Of a stretch of DNA of 64,000 nucleotides, positions 1 through 9,994 are shown one piece after another. A program made the translations under genes and the position numbers. Positions within the stretch are counted from its first letter, which is position 1; every line of letters begins with the position of its first letter. The notes below the pieces were generated by a model. It was given only the letters and a program-made list of their open reading frames with translations, did not search any database and was not told the origin of the DNA. The DNA is from Eutreptiella sp. 'Long Island Sound 2002' (lineage: Eukaryota > Euglenozoa > Euglenophyceae > Eutreptiales > Eutreptiaceae), in contig OZ038392.1 of assembly GCA_964036045.1 (NCBI GenBank), positions 20,362,090 to 20,426,089 on the forward strand, written 5' to 3'.

Positions 1-1
1 T

Positions 2-82
2 AAGAAGAGGAGCCGTTTCATGAGGATGGCCCGCAAATTGCGGAACAAGGGGTTCGAGGTGACCTGTCCCGCGGAGTTCTGA
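2..82 (+). CDS. gag: Element A gag, C-terminal tail (partial)
   Basis: The last 26 codons of gag end at TGA 80-82. The tail begins with a KKRSR basic patch and ends in CPAEF. The same tail ends gag in E (8695-8770) and, more divergent, in B (54179-54260, KKRRLAWMAKSL). The protease follows in the same frame after this single stop, with C as the next base (TGA-C). This suggests Gag-Pol is made by stop readthrough rather than frameshifting. The rest of gag lies outside the window. Confidence 0.75.
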   Translation, partial: KKRSRFMRMARKLRNKGFEVTCPAEF

Positions 83-1195
83 CGGGGACGCTCTGGAGGC
101 ACCCAAGACCTGGTGTTTTGGGTACGTATCCGACTAGGGGGGCGCAAATACCTGGGGGTATTGGACACTGGTGCCACCATATCTATAGTGGCCAAGAACA
201 TTTTACCTTGTGGGAGCCTGAAGAACACCATGACCACCGCTGCTATACGCATGGGGGATGGACATGTGGTGCACAGCTGCGGGGACTGTGAAGTGGAGGT
301 ACCTATGGGCTCCCGGACTATTGCCCATCGGTTCTATGTGATGGACACTGAGGCCTTCGACTTTGTACTGGGGACTGACTTCTTCGTACAGCACTCCCAG
401 ATACAATCCCTGACGCTGCAAGCGCCCTACCTCCTCTACGTGGACCACAGCAGTGGCAGAGAGTCTGTGCCACTGGAGCAGTCGGAACATACCTCGAGTT
501 ACCTGAGGCTATCGAAGGAGGAGCCCTCGAACATGATGGCAGCCTCCAAAACTGAGGACTATCAACTATTGGGGGAAGTCGTAGACCAAGGTCTGAAGGA
601 GTTAGGTTACTCTAGAGAGGACCTGAGTGTGGAGTTGTTCGCCAGCGACAAGCAGCATGTACTGGACCTTTACTGCAGCAAGGGGAAGAACTGCAGCTAC
701 AAATTTTACTGGCCCTCTTTCGGGATGGCCTACGGGAACCCCAGGTTCAGTGAACTGGGGAAGGTCTTGACCAAGGTGGCCTTGGAACGTTCCCGTATGG
801 TCCTGTGTTCCCCCGATTGGGGAGCCCATGGGGGCAACGAGTACTGGCGAAACCTCCTGGACAGGCTGACTATCAGCTCTGTTCGTTTGCCTGATGAGGC
901 CATCTACGTGCCTCTGGGACGCAAGACGCCTATTGAGAAGCCCGGATGGGGGAGTATGCTCAGCGTGGTGGACGGAAGTCTTACCTCCATCCCCTGGGAG
1001 GATCTGGACCCGACTCTGGTCCAGGCTATACAACGAGAAAGCGACGGACTCGCCTTTGGTGACTTGAAGGATCGCCTACGACCTCAAGATGCTGTTGAAA
1101 CTACACCCGGAGGAGATGAGTACGTCGTGACTGACACCAACGACCCCAACTCTCCTTGCCATGTACCTGTTCCTGATGGAGTCTCTGAGTGTTGA
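83..1195 (+). CDS. pol: Element A retropepsin plus Dam-like methyltransferase domain
   Basis: This is the N-terminal part of Pol, in frame with gag. The first ATG is well inside, so I take it as readthrough product from 83. An aspartic protease lies near 113-480, with the DTGATIS active-site motif and FVLGTDFF flap-side motif. A second domain near 610-1000 contains ELFAS, GNPRF and CSPDWG. It matches the DIRS-type domain related to phage DNA N6-adenine methyltransferases. The catalytic NPPF motif reads NPRF here, so this copy is probably inactive. The frame ends at TGA 1193-1195, although coding similarity continues in the same frame to 1453. Confidence 0.75.
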   Translation, partial: RGRSGGTQDLVFWVRIRLGGRKYLGVLDTGATISIVAKNILPCGSLKNTMTTAAIRMGDGHVVHSCGDCEVEVPMGSRTIAHRFYVMDTEAFDFVLGTDFFVQHSQIQSLTLQAPYLLYVDHSSGRESVPLEQSEHTSSYLRLSKEEPSNMMAASKTEDYQLLGEVVDQGLKELGYSREDLSVELFASDKQHVLDLYCSKGKNCSYKFYWPSFGMAYGNPRFSELGKVLTKVALERSRMVLCSPDWGAHGGNEYWRNLLDRLTISSVRLPDEAIYVPLGRKTPIEKPGWGSMLSVVDGSLTSIPWEDLDPTLVQAIQRESDGLAFGDLKDRLRPQDAVETTPGGDEYVVTDTNDPNSPCHVPVPDGVSEC

Positions 1196-3794
1196 CTATC
1201 TGAGCTACCTAGCTCTATCCACTCAGATGACGAAACTGAGCACGACGCCTTCTTCGTGCAGGCCTGTGTGGAGGAGGTGGAGAACGCCGAGTACGTCGCC
1301 CCACTAAAACCCCTACTCTCCATGAGGGTGGAAGACCCCGTGGATGAAGAGCTGGACCATCGATCCAGGCTAAGGGAGTATGTGGATTCCAAGAGGAAGT
1401 TGGTGCGAAAGAGCTATGCTACGCGAAGCCTACCCGCAGCTCATGGCCACTGAAGCAAGGACGTATGGGATATCTCTCCCAATTGAAGGAGGACCTCGAA
1501 CAGAAGATCACCACCTGGCAAAGGGAGGTAGATCTTAAGCTTATGAAGAGCGTGTGGGGCGCCCATTTGAGGACCCCAGAGGAGGACGACCTCTCGGAGG
1601 AATGTGTATGTGAACCCTCTCGAGCGTGCCTATGTTGCCATCGTCCACCGGAGATAGTTGAACAAGACCTTCTATATGCCTACCAAGGGCTGAAGGACAC
1701 TACCACGGGCGAAGAGTCGGTGGAGGACCACCTCCCGACGTCTATTACTCAGGGGGCAAGCAACTTACACTCTGACGAGGACATGGGGGACAAGATCAAG
1801 GTATTGGACCTGCGGGTACAGAAGCTTATAAGGACCTATCTGGAGGTGTTCGGAGAACTACCCCCTCCAGCCTCGTGTGACAAGCTGGTACAGATGGACC
1901 TCAAGCTGAAACCCGAGTTCGTGGGTCACAAGATCCGGAGGAGACCCTATCCAGCTCCTAAAGAGCAGGCCGACGAGATTGAGCGACAGATACAAGAATG
2001 TACGACGCTGGCCTAGTCCTGGAGTACAAGGACGGGGACTACCCCCTACACTGCAGCCCCTGTTTCCTGGTGGTTAAACCTGGGTCTACAGCCAAACGGC
2101 TGGTAGTGGACTACGGAGAGCTGAACAAGAAAACGCTGAACCACTCAGGGTCCATTCCCAATATGGAGTCTACCCTGGAGAAGATAGCCTCCTGCCGCTA
2201 CAAGACCAAGATGGACAAGAGGAGCGGATTCTGGCAAGTGGACCTGACGCCCAACGCACAGGAGCTACTGGCCTTCATCACCCCTCAGAGGAGGCTGTTC
2301 AAGTGGAAGGTCATGCCGTTTGGCGTGGCTAACGCACCCGCTCTATTCCAAGAGCTGATGAACAAGATCTTGTCCATCCTACGAAGGAGACCTAAGGTGC
2401 AGGAGCTCATATCCCGTGGTGCCCAGATGGAGGCTCACATCGACGATGTATGCCTCGGGACCAATACCCAGGAGGATCACCTAATCCTCTTGGGTGAGTT
2501 CTTTGCGGTCTGCCAGTAGAACCACACACGACTCAAGCTGGAGAAGTGTGAGTTCATGCAGGAGACCATGCACTACCTGGGGTTTGACGTTGGCTATGGG
2601 TGGTGGACCCCAGCGGCCTCTAAGGCCAAACCCCTGATGGATGCCAAGGTACGACACGAAGACCCCACGAAAGGACTTCATGATGTACGCAGTTTCATTG
2701 GGGCGTGCAACTCCTATCGCCGCCACATCAAAAACTTCACCTACACCAGCGCCGTTCTGACGGACTTGATCAAGAAGAGTACTACTTGGCGCTGGGGCCC
2801 ACAAGAGCAACAAGCGTTTGACGAGCTCAAAGACAAGGTAGCCAACGCTAAGTGCTTGGGCGTGCCTAGGGCACAGGGGGAGATTATCCTGGTGACCGAC
2901 GCCAGCAATGTGGGCGGTGGTGGGAGGTGGTTCCAATAACAAGCACTAGAGAAGGAGGAGTTCGACTCGGCCATTTCCCAATGGGGGACGGAAGGTCTCA
3001 ACCGAGATGGAACCCTCAAGCACAGCTACCCTGACGACAAGTGGGTCCTAGTACCTCTGGGCCTATGGAACTGGAAGTGGAACCAGGCCAGGGGGAACTA
3101 CTCCACCTATGAGCAGGAATTGCTCGCGGGTATGCTGGTGCTATCCTCACAAGCACGACTGTTGGGGAGTAACTCTGTGGTCTGGCTGTGCGACCAAGAA
3201 TCGGTCCGCAGTTTCCAGAAGGGTCCCCCACCTGAGGAGGCCAAGCTACGGCGCTGGTGGACCTACCTCAGTCAACTACAGCTGACGGTACACCGTATCC
3301 AGGGAGTGAAGAACGAGTGTGCCGACTACATCAGCCGCAACAACTTCGACGCCCTGATTGGTGCCTGGTCTGAGGCTCTGGCTAAGGAGGCGTTCAGCCG
3401 TATGGACGTCCACCTGGACCTCAACATGACGATGATACGCCCCCTGGATGGACTCCAACAATCGGAGTACCTGAAGGAGTTTGGGGATATCTACAAGCGC
3501 CTGGAGAAACGCCTTGAACCTCTCCTGGTCAACCAAGACCAGTGTAAGAGGGACAAGAGCTACCTCTGGTACGAGGACTGCATTGTGGTGCCTAGTGACC
3601 GAGTCCCAGAGCTGCTGAAGTGGACCCATGAGTCCAGCGGTCATGTGGGTGCTGACCGTACCCTGAGGCTGTTCAAGCAGTGGTTCCACACTACGTGGAC
3701 TGACGACCAACTGCGGAAAACCCCCCAGCCTATCGTGGACAAGTGCCCGTGCAGGTCCTGCAAACCAGGGGATATCAGGGACGGAGGTCTCTAA
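1196..3794 (+). pseudogene. pol: Element A pol: linker, reverse transcriptase, RNase H (broken)
   Basis: Coding similarity runs through three frames: one to 1453, a second from 1465, and a third from about 1998, where two bases are missing at the QEC-YDAGL junction compared with C. From 1998 the frame is constant to 5012 but carries TAG 2517-2519, TAA 2937-2939 and TAA 3792-3794. RT shows KMDKRSGFWQVDL, MPFGVANAPALFQ and the catalytic box as HIDD (AHIDDVCLGTN), not YxDD. RNase H follows (VTDAS near 2895, YEQELLAGM near 3110). The integrase HHCC finger spans about 3625-3770 (HVGAD, CPCRSC). The breaks make this copy non-functional. Confidence 0.85.
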
Positions 3795-3836
3795 TCGACC
3801 CTGCCCATCCCTCACTGTGCTAACAGTGTTCTATAT

Positions 3837-5012
3837 GTGGACTACACGGAGATGCCAAAGTTCGGGGGCTATGACTTTGCCCTCGTGGTAACCTGTGGGT
3901 TGACCAGGTTTACCAGGGTGTTCCCATGTACCAAGCACATTACCGGGGAGGAGACTATCAAGATACTCCTGGAGGAGTGGTTTTGTGTCTATGGGGCGCC
4001 CAAGGAGATCAACTCCGACGAGGACGTACGAGTACGCTCAGATACTGGCTGGTACAAGAGGGTCCTGAGATCCCTGAATGTCCAGGTGTCTACGGGGATT
4101 CCCTACTCTCACACGAGCAACCCCCTATGTGAGCGACAGATCCGTGTCCTCAAGGAGAATGTAAGGATATGGTGCAAAACTGAACGCACCAGAGACTGGG
4201 TGAGACTACTCCCCGTCATATCCTTGATGATGAACTCCCAAGAGAGTTCAGCTACTGGCTACTCGCCCCATGAGCTATTCCTAGGGCGCCCGGCATGGTT
4301 CCTACATGCCCCCTATCCAGAGGACACCCATTCTTCTGTGGGTGAATGGGTCCAAGAGCAACAAGCGAAGGTGGACAAGGCCAAGGCTATGCTCCAGAGA
4401 GTGAGGGAGCGTCAGTGGAACAAGAAGAACAAGCACCGAGTACCGGCCACCTACCAAGAGGGGGACTGGGTGCTGGTGCACCACAGTCGACTACCCGCCT
4501 GGCCACGCTCTACCAGCGATGACCCATACTTCGGGCCCTACAAGATTCTATCAGTGGATGGACACCGTATCACCGTGCGGTGTTCTCCCCGTCTAGGGGG
4601 GACCCTGGTGTGTGCTGCTCAACACCTGAAGCGCTACTATCATCCTGAAGACCTCTGTGGGGAGGAGTGGGAGCTGAACGCTGAGGAAATTGCCGCCCTA
4701 GACCTACAAGGGGCTGCCAGCCCTATGGAAGTTGAAGGTGAACTCCCCGACATGAACGCCGAGGAGATGGCTAAGGAGGGCTTCTACCTGGTGAAGTCTG
4801 TCCTACGCCACCGCTATCGCCAGGGTTGGCGCTTCCTCACCCTCTGGGAAGGGTTTGGAGTCGAAGAGGCCACCTGGGAGCCCTTCTCTGCGTTTGTTCT
4901 ACCTGAGGGACGCCTAAACTCAGTTCTGGTTGACTACTCCTCCCAGAACAACCTTGGTGAGTTGCTGAGGCTCGCTGAGACGCTTGCCTCCAAGACTAAA
5001 GCTAGGGACTGA
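3837..5012 (+). CDS. pol: Element A integrase core and chromodomain (open remnant)
   Basis: This is the longest intact stretch of A's pol, in the same frame as the RT. The integrase core has its catalytic acidic residues in YVDYTEM (start), NSDEDVRV (near 4015) and NPLCERQIR (near 4120). The GPY/F-like DPYFGPYKIL lies near 4525. A chromodomain sits at about 4780-4945: FYLVKSVLRHRYRQGWRFL, then LWEGFGVEEATWEPF. Chromodomains guide chromoviruses to particular chromatin. There is no separate start codon; it belongs to the Gag-Pol polyprotein and is cut off by the TAA at 3792. Confidence 0.85.
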   Translation: MDYTEMPKFGGYDFALVVTCGLTRFTRVFPCTKHITGEETIKILLEEWFCVYGAPKEINSDEDVRVRSDTGWYKRVLRSLNVQVSTGIPYSHTSNPLCERQIRVLKENVRIWCKTERTRDWVRLLPVISLMMNSQESSATGYSPHELFLGRPAWFLHAPYPEDTHSSVGEWVQEQQAKVDKAKAMLQRVRERQWNKKNKHRVPATYQEGDWVLVHHSRLPAWPRSTSDDPYFGPYKILSVDGHRITVRCSPRLGGTLVCAAQHLKRYYHPEDLCGEEWELNAEEIAALDLQGAASPMEVEGELPDMNAEEMAKEGFYLVKSVLRHRYRQGWRFLTLWEGFGVEEATWEPFSAFVLPEGRLNSVLVDYSSQNNLGELLRLAETLASKTKARD

Positions 5013-7345
5013 ACCTTACCCTTACCTGCCAAAGCGTATGTGTGAGTGTGCTATTCCTAAGGTCCTGAGAGCAAGCCGCAGAAGTGGTGTCCTAATTATA
5101 CCCAAGTCTGCACGCTTGCTAAACCTGGAGGGTTGGCTTATTGATGCCACGGGGTACGCCCCGGGTCTCCCCTCCCCTAAGCGCCCAATTTCTGTGCTGG
5201 CGCAAAACCTTTGGGGAATACCCAGCGTACTAATCCAGGTATTGTTTTCCCTACCTATCTGTCTACTACAGGGAGGGGTGGCCAAAAGCTATGCAGGCAT
5301 GAAAACGCCGTTTTGCTAAATGGCCAAAACACTGACCTAACCACTGCCACAGCCCACCAACCCTGCTAAAATTGCAGGAAACGGGTGGGATAGTGACACA
5401 CGCACTACAGGTCCTACACACCCTACAGTGGCACCATCCTGGTGGGCGAGCACTGCTGCAACTGGCTCAAGCCCCCACTCAGGACTACCACTCCTACACG
5501 CACACTCTACTGGGTGTTGTTGAAGAACATGTCGTGGGTCCTAGCGACCCTCCTGTGAAGAGGACAAGAGAACACAGCGCTGCTAAGCAGGGCTTGGAGG
5601 GAAGAGGTGCTCTTTTTGCGTGCACGGCGCAGATGTCGATGAAGTCGGACTCCCTGCTCTGCCACAGGCAGAGGCGGAGTTACTTGTTTGTGTGATCTGC
5701 GCCCTTGTTTAGCAGGGCATGAAAAAAATGGTATGCTGCTGCACCAATCACCCTACCTGCCCACCTGTAAAGCAAAGGCAAATGAAGGGACGTTTGCGGC
5801 GGAGGAACCAAGCCACACTCCAGGTATTATTCCCTTCTCAGTTTGACGTATGATACACTGTCCGCAAACGCGCTGAAGGATCAGCTCCCCTGTCAAGCAA
5901 GCAAGCGTTCAGGGACTCCTCAGGTTCTCTTAAAGAACGTACCGAGGAGCCCCTGGGTAGCCTAAACAAGGTTTACCGTTCGCACTTCGCGTGGCCTACC
6001 CTTTAATGCGTGTGTGAATGCGCGAGCATGCACGAGTACCTTGGGCAAACCTGCCCATCTCAACCTCAATCACAAACTCCACCAGGGGGTGGCCCCGCCT
6101 GGGCTTACTCACCTTACCTACCGCTGGAGAGTGAAGCAAGGTGAGGCGGAAAACGAAGCGCAAGCGAAATCGTCGCTATGCATCGGTGTGTATGTTCTAA
6201 TCAGTGCAACAAAAAGGGAGGTTGGTGCTGTAAGAGCAGTTGTCACAGTTGCCCCGCATTGCACCGCAGGGCACGACCGGTAGCCCCCCGTGACAACCAC
6301 TCCCTGGCCGAAGACCATCTGTTTTTTCCCTAATCTCACCTCTAATCATCTGCAATCTTTCTAATCTAGCCCTCTATCGTTGTTAGCGCTGCTACAAGAC
6401 TCGTTCACGGAGACACGAGACGAAAGATTGTATGCGGCATACGAGACGAGCATACCTGTAGTTTATACCTGATTCATTGAAGTCTTTTCGTTGATTTTCC
6501 AATTCTTGGATTTTTGATACTTCTCTTAGTGTGGGTGGAATCTGTATGTTTATTTATCAATATGTGTCTCGTCATTTTCAAGACTACGTGAGACTTACGT
6601 TTATAATGCCATTATTTCTGCATTTTCCGGCGCTTCGCTAGGAGCCGCTCCTGCGCGCCGCCTTTTTATGCGTAGGAATTTCTTGATTGAAAATATCCAG
6701 AGATGACTATAAGTTTTATAAAAATGTGCTTCTGATGCACAATTGGATTCTGCTCAGGTGTGTTGTCTTAGAAAAATTCTAGGCCGTCGTTTGACGGATT
6801 TTGGTGTCGTCGCTTCGCTTTTGCGTGGATTCGTCCATAATTCTCCCATTCCTGCCTCTGCAGATACCCACGCGCAGCCTCGCTGAGTAGGCCGTGTTCG
6901 GGCCGAAGCGCAGCAGCCTGGAGAGACTGAGCAGAACCCAAGACGCCACCAAGGGGCAATTTAATTTTTTTACCGACTCCCTTCGCCCTAAGACAGGTCA
7001 CAGGTCGCCAGCAGGTTTACGAGAACCCATGCGAGTGTGTATATTGTGTCTTGCGTTGGGTTTGTGTCGCGCTGCGTCTTGGAGGGAGGGATGCACATGC
7101 ACATGTTTTGGCATGCTCCCAAACTAACCCAACCAAGCCACAGGAGCCCCGGCAGCGCCATGAGCGCTGAGTCTTCTGTAGGAAACGTTACAAACAGAGC
7201 AGCAAAAGAGCGCCAGCCATGGTGAGCGCCCATTTTTCTGTGTGAGGGAAACTATAGGTATTTTAAAGTAGATGTGGAAACCAAGGAAAGGCCAAGAAAA
7301 AAATCCCTTTTTCCTAAAATGCGACAGTGGTGGCCACCACAGCAC
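5013..7345 (+). other. Element A 3' noncoding region
   Basis: There are 2.3 kb between the chromodomain stop and the polypurine tract without a credible gene. Parts are homologous, inverted, to B's 3' noncoding region: 5180-5285 matches about 46636-46700 and 5750-6000 matches about 45900-46140. The phrase GGGAGGGGTGGCCA at 5271-5284 looks like a polypurine tract with an LTR start, but the real LTR begins at 7354. The part from 6300 to 7345 is AT-richer, and I see nothing specific in it. Confidence 0.6.
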
Positions 7346-7353
7346 AAGGGGGG
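7346..7353 (+). promoter_or_regulatory. Polypurine tract of element A
   Basis: A short A/G run (AAGGGGGG) directly precedes the AGTAAG start of the 3' LTR. This is where plus-strand DNA synthesis is primed in LTR retrotransposons. B and F have comparable tracts. Confidence 0.6.
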
Positions 7354-8139
7354 AGTAAGAAAAAGTGCTTTACCAATGCTTTGAGGCATACTCTAGTTGT
7401 ATTAGAGATGCACTGAGCATCCAGGCATTTCTATCTTAGTATTGGTCCCAACAAAAGTGGTGATAACACATTTTGACCTATGGAACCAAACGCCCAATCA
7501 GGATATGGAGTGGACCCCTTAATCCCCTTTCAATGTGAGGCAAATCATCTTTTCCTGAGTTGACTGAGAACTGACATATCCAGGGCAGAGCCTATGAATT
7601 TATCTATGTTTTCCCATGAATTCTTAGCTGTCCTAGTGGTATGCACCCTAGGGGGCTGGGCACCTCTTTTTGAGAGGTCCTGGGTTCAATTCCCGGTCAG
7701 CCTAGCTAACTAGGAAGATCCCATGTGACATGGCAGTGACCTCATCGCCACATGCCCTGCCACCTCAGCACATATGGGACCCAAAACAAAGAGTGCACAT
7801 CTCCTGAGATGGCACTATGGAGATAGAGTGACCATGGGGCAGTTTTCCAACTCTTTTCCAAAACAATTCAGCTATCTTTGTGAATATGCAGTCCGATTTG
7901 ACCTGAGTTGCAGTTTCTGTGAATATCCTTTCATCTTTCACTGTTTACACTGCAGCCCTTCATGCTTTGATCCTGATTCTCTTCTCCTTGCACACCTCTG
8001 GCTTGGGCTAACCTGGATTTACTGTATTTCAGCAAACAAAAGCTTTTCATCTCCAAAAACAAGCAGCAGGAAACCCTACGCCAGCAGCAAGCAGCAGGAG
8101 AGACAAAAACACAGTGTTGAAACCACTATAAACTTTTCT
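7354..8139 (+). repeat. Element A 3' LTR (786 bp, A/E type)
   Basis: It matches the 5' LTR of E (59469-60259, opposite strand) along its length. It begins AGTAAGAAAAAGTGC and ends with CTTTTCT, giving AG...CT termini rather than TG...CA. The left boundary follows a polypurine tract, and the right boundary adjoins E pol sequence. It carries a tRNA-like segment at 7625-7703. Confidence 0.75.
7625..7703 (+). other. tRNA-like segment inside the A-type LTR
   Basis: A 5-bp anticodon stem (7662-7666 with 7674-7678) encloses the loop TTTTTGA, putting UUU (Lys) at the anticodon position. The T arm is well formed, with CTGGG/CCCGG around TTCAATT (7680-7696), and there is a B-box-like GGTTCAATTCC. The D region is enlarged and the acceptor pairs only partly, so this is a tRNA-derived module, not a functional tRNA gene. 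E's LTR has the same module. Confidence 0.6.
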
Positions 8140-8691
8140 CTTCTCTAGAGTAACCCAACTTCTTCTTCAGACCTTGGTCTAGGACTTCCCCCATTAGTTG
8201 ATAGTCCTCAGTCTTGGAGGCCGCCATCATGTTCGAGGGCTCCTCCTTCGATACCCTCAGGTAGCTTCAGGTGTGCTCAGACTGCTCCAGTGGCACGGAC
8301 TCTCTGCCCTCGCCGTGGTCCACGTAGAGGAGGTAGGGCGCTTGCAGCGTCAGGGATTGTATCTGGGAGTGCTGCACGAAGAAGTCAGTTTCCAATACAA
8401 AGTCGAAGGCTTCAGTGTCCATCACATAGAACCGATGGGCGATCGTTCGGGAGCCCCTAGGCACCTCCACTTCACAGTCCCCGCAGCTGTGCACCACATG
8501 CCCATCCCCCATTCGTATAGCCGCGGTGGTCATGGTGTTCTTCAGGCTCCCACAAGGTAAAATTTTCTTGGCCACTATAGATATGGTGGCCCCAGTGTCC
8601 AATACCCCCAGGTATTCACGTCCCCCTAGTCGGATACGTACCCAGAACACCAAGTCCAGGGCCCCACCGGAGCATCCCTGTCAGAACTCAG
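8140..8691 (-). pseudogene. pol: Element E retropepsin and truncated Dam-like region
   Basis: The protein is nearly identical to A's protease, with DTGATISIVAKKIL and VLETDFFVQH (A has VLGTDFF). It is read in frame from gag through TGA 8692-8694, followed by C. A further TGA at 8267-8269 breaks it where A reads a serine, and the sequence stops at 8140 where A's LTR begins. Only the protease and the following linker are present; the NPPF part of the methyltransferase-like domain is missing. Confidence 0.8.
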
Positions 8692-8948
8692 CGGGACAGG
8701 TCACCTCGAACCCCTTGTTCCGCAATTTGCGGGCCATCCTCATGAAACGGTTTCACTTCTTAGCGTTGCCATCATCACCGCCTTCATGCTCACGCTTAGC
8801 CGCTTGTTCTCGCTGGGCCTGCTTTTGTGAGCGTGTGGTCGGACCAGACTGCCCCCCAGAGGGCTCGGAGTTCCCCCCTGGATTAGGGTTGGGGTTGCCT
8901 CCGTTCTTGTTTGCTTTCTTGTTGTCCTTGTCTGGCTGGCGGTTAGCG
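8692..8948 (-). pseudogene. gag: Element E gag, C-terminal segment
   Basis: This is the end of E's gag, beyond the B insertion. It is rich in N, G, K and Q and ends with the same FMRMARKLRNKGF tail as A. One in-frame TGA near 8752 replaces an arginine codon of A. The gag terminator is TGA 8692-8694. The frame continues from the gag segment at 57145-59366 once B is removed. Confidence 0.75.
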
Positions 8949-8953
8949 CCTCC
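8949..8953. repeat. Target-site duplication of element B, left copy
   Basis: CCTCC here and at 57145-57149 directly flank the two B LTRs. Five bp is the usual duplication length for Ty3/gypsy integrases. The pair proves that 8954-57144 is one insertion in E's gag. Confidence 0.8.
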
Positions 8954-9664
8954 AGAAAGATGTCCTTGGTTAGTGCCCTATAGATTTTGATGAAATCCTA
9001 CAGGTTTTTGATGGTGAAATCCCAAAACCAAAGGAGCAAGTAGAGCAAGAACAGGATGTGGATCGAATCAATGAATAGTTTGAAATCCAGTGTAACACAG
9101 AAGGGCTGCAGATAGACAAAGCAGGTATAAACACAAAGATTCAATCACAAATGGATAATACAAAAGATTTTATATGAAAGCTTGGCTGACTCTAGCCTCC
9201 AAGATAGCATCAAGCACTTCATGTGCACTCTTTTGGGTGAAATGCTGCTCGTTAGGAATGTGGGGCATAGGTGTCAGGCCAGACACAGAATATGACTTGG
9301 CCAAGCAACTGAATTCAGAAACAGTTAAAAAGTAGAGCCACAATAAGTGGTAGAGACAATTGAGTATAGGGGTCTTGGGGTGGGAGACCACTAGGCTTAA
9401 CCACCCAGGCCTAAAGCATGTAATGCCTATTTTATTTCGGTATATCCTCCATGAAGGAAGATACCTCCGCTCAGTTGAGTGGTAGGGGTGAACTTCATGG
9501 GGGGCTAGGGTTATAACCCTAGTTATTTTGAGAAAGTGTACTAAAAGCTTCAAAAGAGTGATAAAAACACTTAAGTTAGTCTTAGCATCAACAAAAGGGT
9601 TTTAAGGGGGGCTTGGCCTGGATCAAGCCTTCCAGGAAGGACATGGCAGTGACTTTTTCTTACT
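8954..9664 (-). repeat. Element B 3' LTR (711 bp)
   Basis: It is a close match to the 5' LTR at 56435-57144 over its whole length. In B's direction it begins AGTAAGAAAAAGTC and ends CATCTTTCT, the same terminal type as A/E LTRs. The interior differs from the A/E LTRs, except for short shared blocks near the end. A weak tRNA-like segment with CAGTTGAGTGGTAG and GGTTATAACCC lies at about 9465-9520 on the plus strand. Confidence 0.85.
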
Positions 9665-9673
9665 CCCCCCTGG
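9665..9673 (-). promoter_or_regulatory. Polypurine tract of element B
   Basis: The minus strand reads CCAGGGGGG immediately before the AGTAAG start of the 3' LTR, as expected for the plus-strand primer site. Confidence 0.6.
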
Positions 9674-9976
9674 AGTACTAGTTAGCTAAGCTAGTAGGAC
9701 CTCGGAAAAAGGCTCAAATATTCCCAAAATTACCTCAGAAGATGCATTAAACTTATGAAAAACATCCTCATCAGTTCATAGAAGCCTATCACACTGTAGG
9801 TACCCTCGAAAAACAGTGTAATGTACCGTGAATGATGTCCCTTCAATGGGGCATTCCTCAAAAGTCGCCAGCGTGCGACGAAAACTTTTGGTAAAAATTT
9901 GGGGGTAGTGGGGTTTGAACCCAGGACTCCCTCCCTAGAGCACATATGCTTGCCCACTAGGGTACTGTCGAACGCT
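9674..9976 (-). other. Element B 3' noncoding region, distal part with tRNA-like segment
   Basis: There is no gene here. On the minus strand, an A-box-like TAGTGGGCAAGC (9959-9948) and a B-box GGTTCAAACCC (9921-9911) with a T-loop TTCAAAC give a tRNA-derived, SINE-like look at about 9975-9900. The giant LINE was inserted just upstream (5') of this segment. The rest is AT-rich with no recognised feature. Confidence 0.5.
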
Positions 9977-9994
9977 CTAATGCGGACGGCCATT
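9977..9994. repeat. Target-site duplication of the LINE, left copy
   Basis: CTAATGCGGACGGCCATT here is repeated exactly at 44813-44830. The first C may belong to the tail repeat, so the duplication is 17 or 18 bp. Base composition changes sharply just inside both copies. Confidence 0.9.

Larger units (their letters stand above)
1..8139 (+). mobile_element. Element A: Ty3/gypsy chromovirus, 3' portion
   Basis: The window opens inside the gag tail of a Ty3/gypsy-type LTR retrotransposon. In order come the gag end, retropepsin, Dam-like domain, RT, RNase H, integrase, chromodomain, 2.3 kb of noncoding sequence, a polypurine tract and a 3' LTR. Its 5' LTR and most of gag lie left of the window. 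The 3' LTR ends at 8139, where the pol sequence of the oppositely oriented element E begins, so A appears to be inserted in E. The left target duplication is not visible, so this nesting rests on one junction. Frameshifts and stops show the copy is inactive. Confidence 0.85.

Noticed and set aside
5271-5300. LTR start after GGGAGGGG (TGGCCA), also at 46636 on the minus strand
   Set aside because: No matching second copy next to a primer site. The AGTAAG repeats pair properly with primer sites, polypurine tracts and the B duplication, so these are internal noncoding homologies.
7354-9664. The two tRNA-containing repeats as free SINEs
   Set aside because: They directly precede primer sites in B and E and follow polypurine tracts in A and B, so they are LTRs.
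9895-9976. A functional tRNA gene
   Set aside because: A and B boxes are recognisable but the acceptor and anticodon stems do not pair well.
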